64,000 nt of DNA from Vibrio salilacus (GCF_002811245.1 NZ_NIVQ01000002.1:62001-126000); one strand, 5' to 3'; shown: positions 1 to 11,037, counted from the first letter of the stretch. Translations and numbers: made by a program. The notes: a model not told the origin generated them from the sequence alone.

Positions 1-188
1 CAGCTAAAATAGCTAACGACTAAGAACAAAAATCGTTGTGATCGTACAACTCGCTCTCAATCACAAATTGCAATTAAACACATATTTTTTAAGCATAATT
101 CTAAAAACCAACTAGGATTAAATGAGAAAGGATTTGCTTTTCTATGCGGGTTAATTGTCAGTTCGACAAGTTCAGAGGGGAATTCATT

Positions 189-2123
189 ATGAGTATTTTC
201 GACCATTTCCAAGCGCGCTACGAAGCCTCCAAGGACGAGGAATTATCGCTGCCAGATTTTCTAGCTCTTTGCAAAGACAATAAGAGTGCCTACGCTAACG
301 CAGCAGAACGATTGCTGATGGCGATTGGAGAGCCAGAGCTCATCGATACAGCACAAGACCCACTCTTGAGCCGTATTTTCTCCAACCGAGTCATATCTCG
401 CTACCAAACGTTCAAAGACTTCTATGGTATGGAAGAAGCGATTGAGCAAATCGTGTCTTATCTAAAGCATGCAGCCCAAGGCTTAGAAGAGCGCAAACAA
501 ATTCTTTATTTACTCGGCCCTGTCGGCGGCGGTAAATCGTCGCTCGCGGAAAAACTCAAAGCGTTAATGCAACAAGTTCCGATTTACGTTTTGTCAGCCA
601 ACGGCGAACGCAGCCCAGTTAATGACCACCCATTTTGCCTATTTGACGTCAGTGAAGACGGCGACTTACTTAAAAAAGAGTACGGCATTGATAAGCGCTA
701 TTTACGCTCCATTATGTCACCGTGGGCTGCAAAACGATTACATGAATTTGGTGGTGATATTTCAAAATTTAAAGTGGTCAAAGTTAAACCGTCAATACTT
801 GATCAACTCGCGATAGCCAAAACCGAACCCGGCGATGAAAATAACCAAGATATCTCATCGTTGGTCGGTAAAGTTGACATCCGACAGCTTGAGCATTTTT
901 CACAAAATGATCCTGATGCCTACAGCTATTCAGGCGCTTTATGTCGAGCCAACCAAGGCTTGATGGAATTTGTCGAGATGTTCAAAGCGCCAATTAAAGT
1001 TCTACACCCATTATTAACAGCGACTCAAGAAGGCAACTATAACGGTACTGAAGGTCTGTCAGCACTGCCATTTGACGGCATGATTCTCGCCCACTCGAAT
1101 GAATCGGAATGGCAAACGTTCCGTAATAACAAAAACAATGAAGCCTTCCTTGACCGGGTCTATATCGTCAAGGTTCCTTACTGTCTTCGCGTCTCCGAAG
1201 AAGTTAAAATTTACCAAAAACTGCTCGACCATTCCGAATTGTCAAAAGCCCCATGCTCACCAAGTACACTTGAGCTATTATCGCAGTTTAGTATTCTGTC
1301 GCGTCTAAAAGATCCTGAAAATTCGTCCATTTTCTCGAAAATGCGCGTTTATGATGGTGAAACATTGAAAGACACCGACCCGAAAGCAAAAAGCTACCAA
1401 GAGTACCGTGACTTTGCGGGTGTTGATGAAGGGATGTCTGGGCTATCAACCCGCTTCGCCTTTAAAATTCTGTCACGCGTATTCAACTTCGACCAAACCG
1501 AAGTTGCCGCCAACCCTGTTCACCTATTCTATGTCATTGAACAACAGATCGAACGCGAGCAATTTCCACAGGAAACCTCAGAACGATACCTTGAGTTCTT
1601 GAAAGGTTATCTAGTACCTCGCTATGTCGAGTTTATTGGCAAAGAAATTCAAACCGCTTACTTAGAATCCTACTCAGAATATGGCCAAAACATCTTCGAC
1701 CGATATGTGACATACGCTGATTTCTGGATTCAAGACCAAGAGTACCGTGATCCTGAAACGGGTCAACTATTCGACCGTTCAGCATTGAACAATGAGCTAG
1801 AAAAAATCGAGAAAACCGCCGGCATCAGTAACCCGAAAGACTTCCGTAACGAAATTGTTAACTTCGTTCTCCGCGCACGAGCCAATAACAATGGTACCAA
1901 TCCACTTTGGACCAGTTACGAGAAACTGCGCACTGTGATTGAGAAGAAAATGTTCTCCAACACAGAAGAGTTACTTCCTGTCATCTCGTTTAACGCTAAA
2001 ACATCGTCTGAAGATCAGAAAAAACACGATGACTTTGTCGCACGTATGATGGAAAAAGGCTACACAGAGAAGCAAGTTCGCCTGCTCTCTGAATGGTATC
2101 TTCGCGTACGTAAATCATCGTAA
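189..2123 (+). CDS. yeaG: PrkA-family serine protein kinase YeaG
   Basis: Encodes 644 residues, the same length as E. coli YeaG. The ATG at 189 is chosen over an in-frame ATG at 144 because AGAGGGG lies just upstream and the protein then begins like the family (MSIFDHFQ). A Walker A motif (GPVGGGKSS) sits near residue 110, followed by the AAA-like PrkA N-domain; the C-terminal part matches the PrkA kinase-like domain. Family knowledge: a cytoplasmic kinase induced in stationary phase and nitrogen starvation, whose targets are poorly known. It is first of three co-directional genes with yeaH and ycgB, separated from yeaH by a perfect hairpin. Assignment is secure; substrate is unknown. Confidence 0.95.
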   Translation: MSIFDHFQARYEASKDEELSLPDFLALCKDNKSAYANAAERLLMAIGEPELIDTAQDPLLSRIFSNRVISRYQTFKDFYGMEEAIEQIVSYLKHAAQGLEERKQILYLLGPVGGGKSSLAEKLKALMQQVPIYVLSANGERSPVNDHPFCLFDVSEDGDLLKKEYGIDKRYLRSIMSPWAAKRLHEFGGDISKFKVVKVKPSILDQLAIAKTEPGDENNQDISSLVGKVDIRQLEHFSQNDPDAYSYSGALCRANQGLMEFVEMFKAPIKVLHPLLTATQEGNYNGTEGLSALPFDGMILAHSNESEWQTFRNNKNNEAFLDRVYIVKVPYCLRVSEEVKIYQKLLDHSELSKAPCSPSTLELLSQFSILSRLKDPENSSIFSKMRVYDGETLKDTDPKAKSYQEYRDFAGVDEGMSGLSTRFAFKILSRVFNFDQTEVAANPVHLFYVIEQQIEREQFPQETSERYLEFLKGYLVPRYVEFIGKEIQTAYLESYSEYGQNIFDRYVTYADFWIQDQEYRDPETGQLFDRSALNNELEKIEKTAGISNPKDFRNEIVNFVLRARANNNGTNPLWTSYEKLRTVIEKKMFSNTEELLPVISFNAKTSSEDQKKHDDFVARMMEKGYTEKQVRLLSEWYLRVRKSS

Positions 2124-2143
2124 TAGCAATGTTTTAGCCCATG

Positions 2144-2175
2144 CCCATCCACCTAACAAAACATAGGTGGATGGG
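2144..2175 (+). promoter_or_regulatory. Perfect 12-bp intercistronic hairpin between yeaG and yeaH
   Basis: CCCATCCACCTA (2144-2155) and its exact complement (2164-2175) flank an 8-nt A-rich loop. No U-tract follows, so it does not look like an intrinsic terminator. It lies 21 bases after the yeaG stop and 56 before the yeaH start. It may stabilise the yeaG 3' end or set unequal yeaG/yeaH expression; that role is inference. Confidence 0.6.
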
Positions 2176-2231
2176 AAGAAGTAATTATGGCTGCCTTTAG
2201 ATTAAGGCGTGTGCGAGATAAGGGGTAACTC

Positions 2232-3503
2232 ATGGCGCAATTTATTGACCGACGACTGAACGGCAAAAATAAGAGTGCTGTAAACCGCCAGCGCTTTTTA
2301 CGCCGCCACAAAGAAAAGATCAAAGAATCGGTAGCTGACGCGGTGAATCGACGTTCTATCACAAATACTGAGACAGGCGAAGATGTCTCAATTCCTCACA
2401 AAGACATTAATGAGCCCGTCTTTCATCAAGGCAAAGGCGGCCTGAAAGAACGTGTCCACCCAGGTAATGACCAATTTAGTACTGGCGACAAAATCGAACG
2501 TCCTAAGGGCGGCGGTCAAGGTGGAGGTTCTGGTGAAGGTGAAGCGAGCCAAGATGGTGAAGGCCAAGACGAATTTGTGTTCCAAATATCTAAAGATGAG
2601 TACCTTGATATTCTGTTCGAAGATCTAGAGCTACCTAATTTAGAGAAGAATCAAGTCAGCAAAATTACTGAATGGAAAACCCATCGCGCTGGTTATCAAA
2701 CGGCAGGGGTTCCCGCCAATATTGCGATCGTGAAATCATTACAGCAATCACTTGCCCGACGTACCGCAATGACAGCGGGCAAAAAGCGTATGCTACACGA
2801 GCTAGAGCAAGAGTTGGATCGCGTTAAGATGTCTGAGCCAGCTCAGCTTCTTGAAGAACAGCGAATACAAGAAGAGATAAAGGTACTGCGTCATAAAATT
2901 CAGACTGTGCCTTTCATTGATACCTTCGATCTGCGCTTTAAGAATTATCAGCGCCGCCCTATCCCATCTAGCCAAGCTGTGATGTTCTGCCTGATGGATG
3001 TGTCAGGGTCAATGGATCAAGCCACCAAAGATATTGCAAAACGTTTTTATGTGTTGTTGTATTTATTCCTGACTCGTACTTATGAAAACGTTGATGTGGT
3101 GTTTATCCGTCACCATACCCAAGCCAAAGAGGTCGATGAACACGAGTTCTTCTATTCGCAAGAAACTGGCGGCACCATCGTATCCAGTGCACTGAAATTA
3201 ATGAACGACATCATTGCCAAACGTTACCCAACCGGTGAATGGAATATATACGCTGCGCAGGCTTCCGATGGAGACAACTGGGCCGATGATTCGCCTCGTT
3301 GTCGCGAGCTTCTGACCAAACATCTACTGCCAAACTGCCAATACTACTCTTACATAGAAATCACTCGCCGTTCGCATCAAACCTTATGGCACGAGTACGA
3401 GAAACTCGAAGGGGATTTCCCAAACTTCGCGATGAAAAACATCCGCGCGGTTGAGGATATTTTTCCTGTCTTTAGAGAGCTTTTCAAAAAAGAGCACGCT
3501 TAG
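2232..3503 (+). CDS. yeaH: UPF0229 family protein YeaH (VWA-like domain)
   Basis: 423 residues, close to E. coli YeaH (about 427). AGGGG lies six bases before the ATG. The N-terminal half is charged, with a Gly/Glu-rich low-complexity stretch around residues 95-110. A von Willebrand A-like fold begins near residue 250, with the MIDAS motif DVSGSM at about 256-261. Family knowledge: partner of the YeaG kinase, co-expressed under starvation and RpoS control, with no known enzymatic activity. It sits between yeaG and ycgB, nine bases before the latter, so the three probably form one transcript. Function unknown beyond this association. Confidence 0.93.
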   Translation: MAQFIDRRLNGKNKSAVNRQRFLRRHKEKIKESVADAVNRRSITNTETGEDVSIPHKDINEPVFHQGKGGLKERVHPGNDQFSTGDKIERPKGGGQGGGSGEGEASQDGEGQDEFVFQISKDEYLDILFEDLELPNLEKNQVSKITEWKTHRAGYQTAGVPANIAIVKSLQQSLARRTAMTAGKKRMLHELEQELDRVKMSEPAQLLEEQRIQEEIKVLRHKIQTVPFIDTFDLRFKNYQRRPIPSSQAVMFCLMDVSGSMDQATKDIAKRFYVLLYLFLTRTYENVDVVFIRHHTQAKEVDEHEFFYSQETGGTIVSSALKLMNDIIAKRYPTGEWNIYAAQASDGDNWADDSPRCRELLTKHLLPNCQYYSYIEITRRSHQTLWHEYEKLEGDFPNFAMKNIRAVEDIFPVFRELFKKEHA

Positions 3504-3512
3504 GGAGGCGGT

Positions 3513-5054
3513 ATGACAACAACCAAAACGAAAAAGCCGACGAAGAGCAAAGCATTGCCAGATGGTCCAGATTGGACATTTGATCTACTCGAACGTTACC
3601 ACGTTGAAATAAAACGAGTCGCAGAGCACTATCGTTTAGATAGCTACCCCAATCAAATTGAGGTGATCACTTCTGAACAAATGATGGATGCTTATTCAAG
3701 TATCGGTATGCCCATCAACTATAACCATTGGTCATTTGGTAAAAAATTCATACAGACCGAACAAGGCTACAAACATGGTCAAATGGGTTTAGCTTATGAG
3801 ATTGTGATTAACTCCGATCCTTGTATTGCCTACTTGATGGAAGAAAATACTGTCACCATGCAGGCCTTAGTGATGGCCCATGCTTGCTACGGCCACAACT
3901 CTTTCTTTAAGGGCAACTATCTGTTCCAAACTTGGACCGACGCAAGTTCTATCATTGATTATCTGCTGTTCGCCAAGAAGTACATTGCAGAATGTGAACA
4001 AAAATACGGTGTTAAGGAAGTTGAAGAACTGTTGGACTCCTGTCATGCATTAATGAATTTTGGCGTGGACCGCTACAAACGACCTGAAAAAATTTCTATC
4101 GCCGAAGAAAAGTTACGCCAAGAAGAACGCGAGAGCTATTTGCAATCACAGGTAAATGATTTGTGGCGCACGGTTCCTAAATCGAAGGTCGAAGCTGAGA
4201 ATGAAAAAACTCGATTTCCCTCAGAGCCGCAAGAGAACATTCTCTACTTTATTGAAAAGCATGCGCCTTTGCTTGAATCATGGCAGCGTGAAATAGTCCG
4301 CATTGTACGAAAAGTGAGTCAGTATTTTTATCCGCAAAAACAAACCCAAGTGATGAACGAAGGTTGGGCAACATTCTGGCACTACACCATACTGAATCAT
4401 CTTTATGATGATGGGCTAGTGACAGACAGGTTTATTCTGGAGTTTTTACATAGCCATACCAGCGTCGTCGCGCAACCTCCATATAACAGTCAGTACTTCA
4501 GCGGTATTAACCCTTACGCGCTAGGTTTTGCTATGTTCCAAGATATTCGTCGTATTTGTGAACATCCGACCGATGAGGACAGAGAGTGGTTCCCCGATCT
4601 TGCAGGAACCGATTGGCTAGATGCGGTTCACTTTGCCATGCAAAACTTTAAGGATGAAAGTTTCATTAGCCAATATTTATCACCAAAAATCATACGTGAC
4701 TTTAAACTGTTTGCCATTGTGGACGATGACCGCCAAAACTTTATCGAAGTCAGTGCTATTCACAATGATGTCGGCTACAAAGCAATACGTGAAAAATTAG
4801 CCGCGCAGTATAACTTGAGCAACTTAGAGCCAAACATTCAGGTTTACAATGTCGATGTGCGCGGCGATCGTTCGCTAACCTTGCAGTATGTGCCACATGA
4901 TAGGATCCCTCTTGACGACAGTTACGAGCAAGTGCTTAAACACCTTTATCGTTTATGGGGTTTCGATGTCGTACTTGAAGAAGTCAAAGAGACCGGGCGT
5001 CGTGAAATTCTTGGGGCGTGCCCAAAACGTGGCGACTATGACGCTAACATCTAA
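3513..5054 (+). CDS. ycgB: SpoVR family protein YcgB
   Basis: 513 residues, the usual length for SpoVR/YcgB. AGGGAGG sits just before the ATG. The family-typical stretches around MAHACYGHNSFF, FLHSHTSVVAQP and NPYALGFAMFQDIRR are present. SpoVR was named for a Bacillus spore-cortex gene; in proteobacteria the role is unknown, but it is commonly the third gene after yeaG-yeaH and is stationary-phase induced. In E. coli ycgB is unlinked to yeaGH, whereas here the three are contiguous. A hairpin with GC-rich stem follows the stop. Confidence 0.93.
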   Translation: MTTTKTKKPTKSKALPDGPDWTFDLLERYHVEIKRVAEHYRLDSYPNQIEVITSEQMMDAYSSIGMPINYNHWSFGKKFIQTEQGYKHGQMGLAYEIVINSDPCIAYLMEENTVTMQALVMAHACYGHNSFFKGNYLFQTWTDASSIIDYLLFAKKYIAECEQKYGVKEVEELLDSCHALMNFGVDRYKRPEKISIAEEKLRQEERESYLQSQVNDLWRTVPKSKVEAENEKTRFPSEPQENILYFIEKHAPLLESWQREIVRIVRKVSQYFYPQKQTQVMNEGWATFWHYTILNHLYDDGLVTDRFILEFLHSHTSVVAQPPYNSQYFSGINPYALGFAMFQDIRRICEHPTDEDREWFPDLAGTDWLDAVHFAMQNFKDESFISQYLSPKIIRDFKLFAIVDDDRQNFIEVSAIHNDVGYKAIREKLAAQYNLSNLEPNIQVYNVDVRGDRSLTLQYVPHDRIPLDDSYEQVLKHLYRLWGFDVVLEEVKETGRREILGACPKRGDYDANI

Positions 5055-5063
5055 TATGACGAG

Positions 5064-5086
5064 AAAGGCCCTAATATAGGGCCTTT
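5064..5086. terminator. Bidirectional terminator between ycgB and kdsB
   Basis: AAAGGCCC and GGGCCTTT arms with a 7-nt loop lie between two convergent genes. T-rich sequence on the ycgB side and A/T-rich flanks on the other allow use in both directions. Confidence 0.75.
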
Positions 5087-5089
5087 GAT

Positions 5090-5842
5090 TTATTGGTTGG
5101 CGATAATGTGTCTAACTACCTCGAGGTCTTCAGGCGTATCAACGCCGGCGGCTGGTGCTTGTTTGGCCACCGCCACATGAATTTTTTCGCCGTACCAAAG
5201 TACACGTAACTGCTCTAAGCATTCAATTTTCTCAACGGCGGTTGGCTGCCAGTTGATGTACGTATTAATAAAACCTGCGCGATAAGCATAAATGCCGATA
5301 TGACGCATCAGAGGCTGCGCAATGACTTTATCGTTACTCGCAAAATTATCACGATCCCAAGGAATGGTTGCACGACTAAAGTACATCGCATAACCGTCTT
5401 TATTTGTTAACACTTTCACCGCATTAGGATTAAACACTTCGGCTTGATCGGTAATTTCCACCGCAAGTGTCGCCATCGGCGCTTGACTGTTAGCTAAATT
5501 TTCCGCCACTTGACTAATAATGCTTGGTGGAATCAATGGCTCATCTCCTTGAACATTGACGATAATATGTTCGTCAGGTATGGCCATCTTTTTTACCACT
5601 TCGGCCAAACGTTCAGTACCAGATTCATGATTGGGTGAAGTCATACAAACTTGGCCACCAAACCCTTTCACTGCTTGCTCTACTCGATGATCATCCGTCG
5701 CGATGATGACGCTTTTTGCTCCCGCTTGAATGGCTTGGCCATAGACCCACTCAATCATTGGCTTACCACCAATCTCAGCAAGAGGCTTGCCAGGTAATCG
5801 CGTTGATTGGTAACGCGCCGGAATAACAACAGTAAATGACAT
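5090..5842 (-). CDS. kdsB: 3-deoxy-manno-octulosonate cytidylyltransferase KdsB
   Basis: 250 residues (E. coli 248). Activates Kdo with CTP to CMP-Kdo for the LPS inner core, in the cytoplasm. The nucleotide-binding signature [14 protein letters not shown] lies at residues 8-21 and the NVQGDEPLI motif is present. Its ATG overlaps the stop codon of ycaR by one base, so translation is coupled. It is the last gene of the comEC-msbA-lpxK-ycaR-kdsB run, the same order as the E. coli ycaI-kdsB segment. Confidence 0.97.
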   Translation of the reverse strand: MSFTVVIPARYQSTRLPGKPLAEIGGKPMIEWVYGQAIQAGAKSVIIATDDHRVEQAVKGFGGQVCMTSPNHESGTERLAEVVKKMAIPDEHIIVNVQGDEPLIPPSIISQVAENLANSQAPMATLAVEITDQAEVFNPNAVKVLTNKDGYAMYFSRATIPWDRDNFASNDKVIAQPLMRHIGIYAYRAGFINTYINWQPTAVEKIECLEQLRVLWYGEKIHVAVAKQAPAAGVDTPEDLEVVRHIIANQ

Positions 5843-6021
5843 TATCTGCCCTCGTCCATGCTCACTTTGCGCGCTTCAGGCTCTAAAAGTACGGGAATGC
5901 CTTCTTTAATCGGGTAAGCGAGGCGATCAAATTTACACACAAGCTCTTGCTTATCTTTATCAAATGCGAGTTTACCTTTACATACAGGGCAGGCAACAAT
6001 CTCAAGCAGACGGTGATCCAT
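5842..6021 (-). CDS. ycaR: Trm112-like zinc-ribbon protein YcaR
   Basis: A 59-residue protein ([20 protein letters not shown]...) with a CPVC pair near residues 11-14 and a later Cys (CKFD), characteristic of the short UPF0434/Trm112 family. Its start lies within the 3' end of lpxK (20-base overlap) and its stop overlaps kdsB. The family acts as methyltransferase partner in archaea and eukaryotes; the role of bacterial YcaR is not established. Conserved placement between lpxK and kdsB supports the call. Confidence 0.92.
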   Translation of the reverse strand: MDHRLLEIVACPVCKGKLAFDKDKQELVCKFDRLAYPIKEGIPVLLEPEARKVSMDEGR

Positions 6022-7012
6022 ACTTTTCCTTAACCTCTTTTATCTTATTGAGAATCCGCGTTTGGTCGAGCTGGCTAAACTGTGCAGTGACAGGCAGGTA
6101 CCACCAATTATCTTTCGCGTAATTCGTACATTTTACCGCATCTTTCTCAGTCATGATGAGATGCTTACCTTTTGCCGCCAAAGCTTCTAACTGTAACGGT
6201 TCAAAATCTTTATGATCGGCAAAGCCTTGAGTGTATTTCAGGTCTGCGCCAAGTTGCTCAAGCGTATTAAAAAAGCGTGGCGGATGACCAATTCCTGCCA
6301 TGGCAACTAGGCCTTCATCTAACTCAGTCACATCGACTTGCTGTCCTGTCACCATATTGACGGCTTGGGTCGGCGCAAGTGTCATCGCAAGCTCGCCATC
6401 TTCAGCTTGACCACCGTTAGTAATGACCAAATCGACTTCTAGTAATCGTTGCACCGATTCACGCAAAGGCCCGAGTGGCAGCAGTGATTGGTTGCCAAAG
6501 CGACGTGCACCATCAACCACAACAATTTCAACATCTCGCTCTAACGCATAGTGCTGCAATCCATCATCAGTAATAATGATATCAACACCCAAAGGCAGTA
6601 ACGCCTTGACTGCATCACTTCTTTGAGGCGAAACAGCCACTGGCGCTGAGGTACGTTTGTGTATCAGCTTAGGTTCGTCACCACAATGTTTGGTTAATGT
6701 GTCTTGGCTTACCGTTAATGGATAACTCGGCGCCTTGGCGCCATAGCCGCGTGAAACTACTCCTGGTCGGTAACCTAGCTGTTGTAATTGCTCCACAAGC
6801 CAAATTACTACTGGTGTTTTACCATTACCACCAGCGGTAATATTGCCTACCACCACCACAGGAACAGGCGCCCGATAGGTCGGTTTTGATCCGCCTTGAT
6901 ACTGACATCGACGCGCTTGACTGATCACAGCAAACAACTGGCTTAGCGGCCACAGAAGTGGCCATAACAGGTATTTTAACGGCGAATTCTCAAACCAGAT
7001 CTTCTCAATCAA
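6002..7012 (-). CDS. lpxK: Tetraacyldisaccharide 4'-kinase LpxK
   Basis: 336 residues. Phosphorylates the 4' position of the lipid A precursor on the inner face of the inner membrane. An N-terminal hydrophobic anchor (about residues 12-30) is followed by the P-loop [12 protein letters not shown] at 56-67 and the DDGLQHY motif. The only start that reproduces the family N-terminus (MIEKIW) is a TTG, placed two bases after the msbA stop and without a clear Shine-Dalgarno, suggesting dependence on msbA translation. The 3' end overlaps ycaR. Confidence 0.95.
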   Translation of the reverse strand: MIEKIWFENSPLKYLLWPLLWPLSQLFAVISQARRCQYQGGSKPTYRAPVPVVVVGNITAGGNGKTPVVIWLVEQLQQLGYRPGVVSRGYGAKAPSYPLTVSQDTLTKHCGDEPKLIHKRTSAPVAVSPQRSDAVKALLPLGVDIIITDDGLQHYALERDVEIVVVDGARRFGNQSLLPLGPLRESVQRLLEVDLVITNGGQAEDGELAMTLAPTQAVNMVTGQQVDVTELDEGLVAMAGIGHPPRFFNTLEQLGADLKYTQGFADHKDFEPLQLEALAAKGKHLIMTEKDAVKCTNYAKDNWWYLPVTAQFSQLDQTRILNKIKEVKEKYGSPSA

Positions 7013-7014
7013 GG

Positions 7015-8763
7015 TTAAGCACCAAACTGAATACGATGAAGCTGGGCGTATGCGCCATCTTTGTTAATTAACTCACTGTGACTGCCGCGTTCAACAATTT
7101 CGCCTTCATCTACGACTAATATTTCATCCGCACTTTCGATGGTCGATAGACGGTGAGCAATCACCAATACTGTTTTATTTTTCTGTAACTCATCGAGTGC
7201 TGATTGAATTGCTTTTTCTGATTCGGTATCGAGCGCCGACGTTGCCTCATCTAAAATTAACACTGGCGCATCACGCAGCAACGCACGAGCTATCGCAATC
7301 CGTTGACGTTGCCCACCAGACAAACTGGCACCATTTTCACCGATGACGGTATCTAAACCCTTATCCATGGTTTCGATAAAGTCCATTGCGTGAGCCAAAC
7401 GCGCGGCATGTTCGATTTGTTCACGACTGTACTTTTCTGTCGCTGCATAAGCGATGTTATTAGCAATGGTATCGTTAAACAGATGAACGTTTTGCGAAAC
7501 CAACGCAAAATGGGAACGTAAATTACTTAAGGTGTAATCACGAATATCGTGCTCATCAAGGTAAATTGCCCCAGTGTCGACGTCGTAAAAACGGGTAAAT
7601 AAATTCGCAATGGTACTTTTACCCGAGCCCGAGCGGCCAACCAAAGCGACAGTTTTACCTTGAGGAATTTTGAAACTGACATTATTGAGCGCTGGTTTCT
7701 CTTTACCAGCATAAGTAAAGGTCACATCTTTGACTTCAATATCGCCGCGTACTTTGTCAGTTTGGTACTTGCCATTGTCTCTCTCTGTATCCAAATCCAT
7801 CAGAGCAAACAAGGTTTGGCTCGCTGCCATACCACGCTGAAAATCTGAAGTAACGTTAGTTAGTGCTTTAAGCGGGCGCATAAGACCAAACATCGCCGAG
7901 AAAACAACCGTAAAAGTACCAGGAGTGAGTTCGCTACGTATTGAGTCAACACTGGCTAAAAATAGCACCACGACCAGAGCAATCGAGGCAATCAACTGGA
8001 TCACTGGGTTTGCGATAGCTTGCGCTGCAACTAGCTTCATCGACTGCTGACGCATTTGGTTACTAACGTTGTCAAAGCGCTCTGTCTCAACGTGCTGACC
8101 GCCGTAGCTCAAGACCACTTTGTGACCCTTTAACATCTGCTCAGCGGCAGAGGTAACAAACCCCATCGTTTCTTGCATGTTTCTAGAAATCTTACGAAAA
8201 CGCTTAGACACAACCCCAATACCCCATGCCACGAGAGGGGCGACAATGAACAAAACCAAGGATAGCTCCCAGCTGTTCCAGAACATCAGCACTAATAAGC
8301 CAACGATACTTGCCCCTTCACGTACAATACTGACCAAGGCACGACTAGTCGCACCTGCCACTTGCTCGGAGTCATAAGTAATGCGAGATAGCAACCCGCC
8401 TGCCGATTCTTTATCAAAGTAGGACACCGGCATATGCATAAATTGGTTAAAGATGGCTCGACGCATCTTCATGACAACGTTGCCTGATACCCAACTAAGG
8501 CAGTAGGTCGAGACAAAGCCACTTAGCCCGCGTACCACCATCATACCGAAAATAATAAAAGGCAAGATGCGTAAAAAGTTCGATTCTGCATCGCCAAAGC
8601 CTTCATCGAGAAGTGGCTTAAGCAAAGAAACCATGTAGGTATCAGCCACCGCATTGATAATCAATGCAACAACCGCGACCGCAAGACCTGCTTTGTATAA
8701 GCGGATGTAGGTCCACAAGCGTTTAAAGGTTTGCCAAGTAGTTTCGTCTTGATTCAGAGACAT
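7015..8763 (-). CDS. msbA: Lipid A ABC exporter MsbA
   Basis: 582 residues, identical in length to E. coli MsbA. A half-transporter: six membrane segments in residues 1-310, then the ATPase domain with Walker [10 protein letters not shown] near 376-384, signature LSGGQRQR and Walker B ILDEATS. It flips the lipid A core across the inner membrane as a homodimer. It is 33 bases downstream of comEC and two upstream of lpxK. Confidence 0.97.
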   Translation of the reverse strand: MSLNQDETTWQTFKRLWTYIRLYKAGLAVAVVALIINAVADTYMVSLLKPLLDEGFGDAESNFLRILPFIIFGMMVVRGLSGFVSTYCLSWVSGNVVMKMRRAIFNQFMHMPVSYFDKESAGGLLSRITYDSEQVAGATSRALVSIVREGASIVGLLVLMFWNSWELSLVLFIVAPLVAWGIGVVSKRFRKISRNMQETMGFVTSAAEQMLKGHKVVLSYGGQHVETERFDNVSNQMRQQSMKLVAAQAIANPVIQLIASIALVVVLFLASVDSIRSELTPGTFTVVFSAMFGLMRPLKALTNVTSDFQRGMAASQTLFALMDLDTERDNGKYQTDKVRGDIEVKDVTFTYAGKEKPALNNVSFKIPQGKTVALVGRSGSGKSTIANLFTRFYDVDTGAIYLDEHDIRDYTLSNLRSHFALVSQNVHLFNDTIANNIAYAATEKYSREQIEHAARLAHAMDFIETMDKGLDTVIGENGASLSGGQRQRIAIARALLRDAPVLILDEATSALDTESEKAIQSALDELQKNKTVLVIAHRLSTIESADEILVVDEGEIVERGSHSELINKDGAYAQLHRIQFGA

Positions 8764-8796
8764 AGAAGTGCTTATTTTTCTTTTACAATATAGTCT

Positions 8797-11037
8797 CTAT
8801 TCTACTCGGTTACGCAGCATCTGCCTATACCAAGTATTCCCTTTCACCGCCCTCATCGTAGTCAATGTGTAATGATCCGAATAGAATTTAACCGTTATCT
8901 GTCCATGGCTTCCCGTATCAAGCAATCTAGCACCTTGCTGTTGATAACGTTCGACGACTTGCTTATTAGGTAGATCCCAGCGACCGTATTTTGCTGTCGA
9001 GACTAACGCTATTTGCGGATTAACCGCTTTGATAAAATCAGGCAGCGAGGAAGTTCGACTGCCATGATGAGGCACGGTCATGATCTCGGCATCCAGTGAG
9101 GCTTCCCCTCGGATCAACAACCATTCAGCAATGGCTTCGACATCACCCGTCAAAAGAAGGCTAAATCCACTTTGACTCTCTGCGATTTTTAATACACATG
9201 ATTGAGGATTAAAGGCTCGCGCTACCCTTGTCGGCGGCCACAAAGCGTCAATGGAAAGCCTGCCCCATTGCCAACTTTTCCCTTGCACGCAAGTGATGTT
9301 GCCCGTGTCGACTTGGCTGGTCATAATATCAGCCGGTGACCAACGCTGTGAAAGGTGACCAAAACCACCTGCATGGTCATTATCAAAGTGACTAATCGCC
9401 AACCAATCAACCTCTTTTACGCCATATTTAACCAGATAAGGCGTTAACACTTGCTCGGCAATACTCGAGTCATTCCACGCCGCGCCTGTGTCGTACAGTA
9501 AGACACGTTGGTCTTGCCGAATCACCACTGCTAAACCATGTCCTATATCCATCATCTCAAGCACCCATAACGGTTTCGCCCGCCAAGGTTGACTCAAGAT
9601 CAGCAAGAGACACAATACAATCGCGACAGCTTTGATTGCGAGAAAAGGCATTAGCGCGACTAACAGTACGGCCCCACTAAGCCAGTACAACTCGTGATGC
9701 GAAAGCTCCCACCAGCCCCAATTCGAATGCTCTAGCGCCCAGTCCAGCGGCACAAAAAGCCAATCTAGGCCAATCCAAAGCCAAGACAGTGAGTCACATA
9801 ATAGCGATGCAGTGGTTGCAATGAATAGCCAAGGGATGACCACCCAACTAAACCAAGGTACGAAAACTAAGTTATAAACCACCGCCGCGACGCTTACCCC
9901 CTGATACAACCAACTGACCAAGGGCGCCATAGCGATCACTATTACCATTTGCGCAAGGAGTAACTTAGCTAACCAGTGCCACCCCTTAGGGCAAAGCGCA
10001 ATAAACACAAATACGCAGGCGACGGCATACATTGACATCCATAAACTGGCACTGACCACAGAAAAAGGCGCGATAAACAGTAACGCAGCCAAAACCAGCA
10101 ACCACTTAAACGGATAAGATAAATTCCCGCCACGCAGTTGCACGCAACATAATACGATGCACATCAAAAGCGCTCGCTGGGTAGGGATGGAAAACCCCGC
10201 CAGCCAAGCATATGTCGTCGCCAAAGCCAAACCTGTTGCCATTGGTAACCAAACCCAGCGTGGAAAAAGAGCAAACAGCACTAGACCCATCAGCCAACCT
10301 AAAGAGAAGGCAATCCCAATATGTAAACCTGAAATTGCCACAAGGTGACTTAAACCGCTCTGTTTTAATTGCTGCCAAGTTTGAGAAGAGATATCGCTAC
10401 GAAGACCAAACAATAAGGCTTGGATAAATGCTTGATGCTCGGTGTCTGCCGAAGCACGCTTGACGCTGTCAATCAACTGAGCTCGTCGATTTGTCCCACT
10501 CACCACATAGAAACTTCGCTTTGTATTAATGGATGCTTGACCAACAAGACCAGTTGCAAGCGCATACTGTTCACTATCAAAACCGACTTCATTAACAACC
10601 CCGACAATTGGACGTAGTGACACATCAGCAGAAATGAGCTGTTGTGGGACCAGTGCTATCGGCGCCGATAGATTAATTTTTGCGCGCGCACCAGTGGTCA
10701 AGGTGTGACCGTTAATTGATCTCACAATAACTATGCCACGAAAGCCGAATTTTATTGGTGTAAAAAAGCTGTCAACCTCAGCAGTTATGCTAATATCGTT
10801 CCCTGCTTGGAAAAGTGTTTCCGTTTGAAAGCGCATAAAATTACCATGTGCTAATACGACAACACACGCTAAAGCTAACCCAACAAAACCTCTCAATCTC
10901 CTATACTTGAAGGTCATCACTAAGATAACCCCGGCACAAAATAGGTAGCGCCAGTCTGGCAGTATCGGCCAGAAAGGACTGGTGGCCACCAGCGCAGAGA
11001 ATGAGATTAGCGTCCAATAATGTAAGTAGAGAGTCAT
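8797..11037 (-). CDS. comEC: ComEC/Rec2 DNA uptake channel (YcaI)
   Basis: 746 residues from an ATG at 11037; a TTG 15 bases upstream is possible but lacks a ribosome site. Membrane segments fill the N-terminal two thirds, with the Competence-domain motif GLRSDI and HLVAISGLHIG; the last third is a metallo-beta-lactamase-like domain with SHFDNDHAGG and PHHGSRTSS. In Vibrio, ComEC carries single-stranded DNA across the inner membrane during natural transformation. Its start codon is only eight bases from that of the divergent DUF2062 gene. Confidence 0.95.
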   Translation of the reverse strand: MTLYLHYWTLISFSALVATSPFWPILPDWRYLFCAGVILVMTFKYRRLRGFVGLALACVVVLAHGNFMRFQTETLFQAGNDISITAEVDSFFTPIKFGFRGIVIVRSINGHTLTTGARAKINLSAPIALVPQQLISADVSLRPIVGVVNEVGFDSEQYALATGLVGQASINTKRSFYVVSGTNRRAQLIDSVKRASADTEHQAFIQALLFGLRSDISSQTWQQLKQSGLSHLVAISGLHIGIAFSLGWLMGLVLFALFPRWVWLPMATGLALATTYAWLAGFSIPTQRALLMCIVLCCVQLRGGNLSYPFKWLLVLAALLFIAPFSVVSASLWMSMYAVACVFVFIALCPKGWHWLAKLLLAQMVIVIAMAPLVSWLYQGVSVAAVVYNLVFVPWFSWVVIPWLFIATTASLLCDSLSWLWIGLDWLFVPLDWALEHSNWGWWELSHHELYWLSGAVLLVALMPFLAIKAVAIVLCLLLILSQPWRAKPLWVLEMMDIGHGLAVVIRQDQRVLLYDTGAAWNDSSIAEQVLTPYLVKYGVKEVDWLAISHFDNDHAGGFGHLSQRWSPADIMTSQVDTGNITCVQGKSWQWGRLSIDALWPPTRVARAFNPQSCVLKIAESQSGFSLLLTGDVEAIAEWLLIRGEASLDAEIMTVPHHGSRTSSLPDFIKAVNPQIALVSTAKYGRWDLPNKQVVERYQQQGARLLDTGSHGQITVKFYSDHYTLTTMRAVKGNTWYRQMLRNRVE

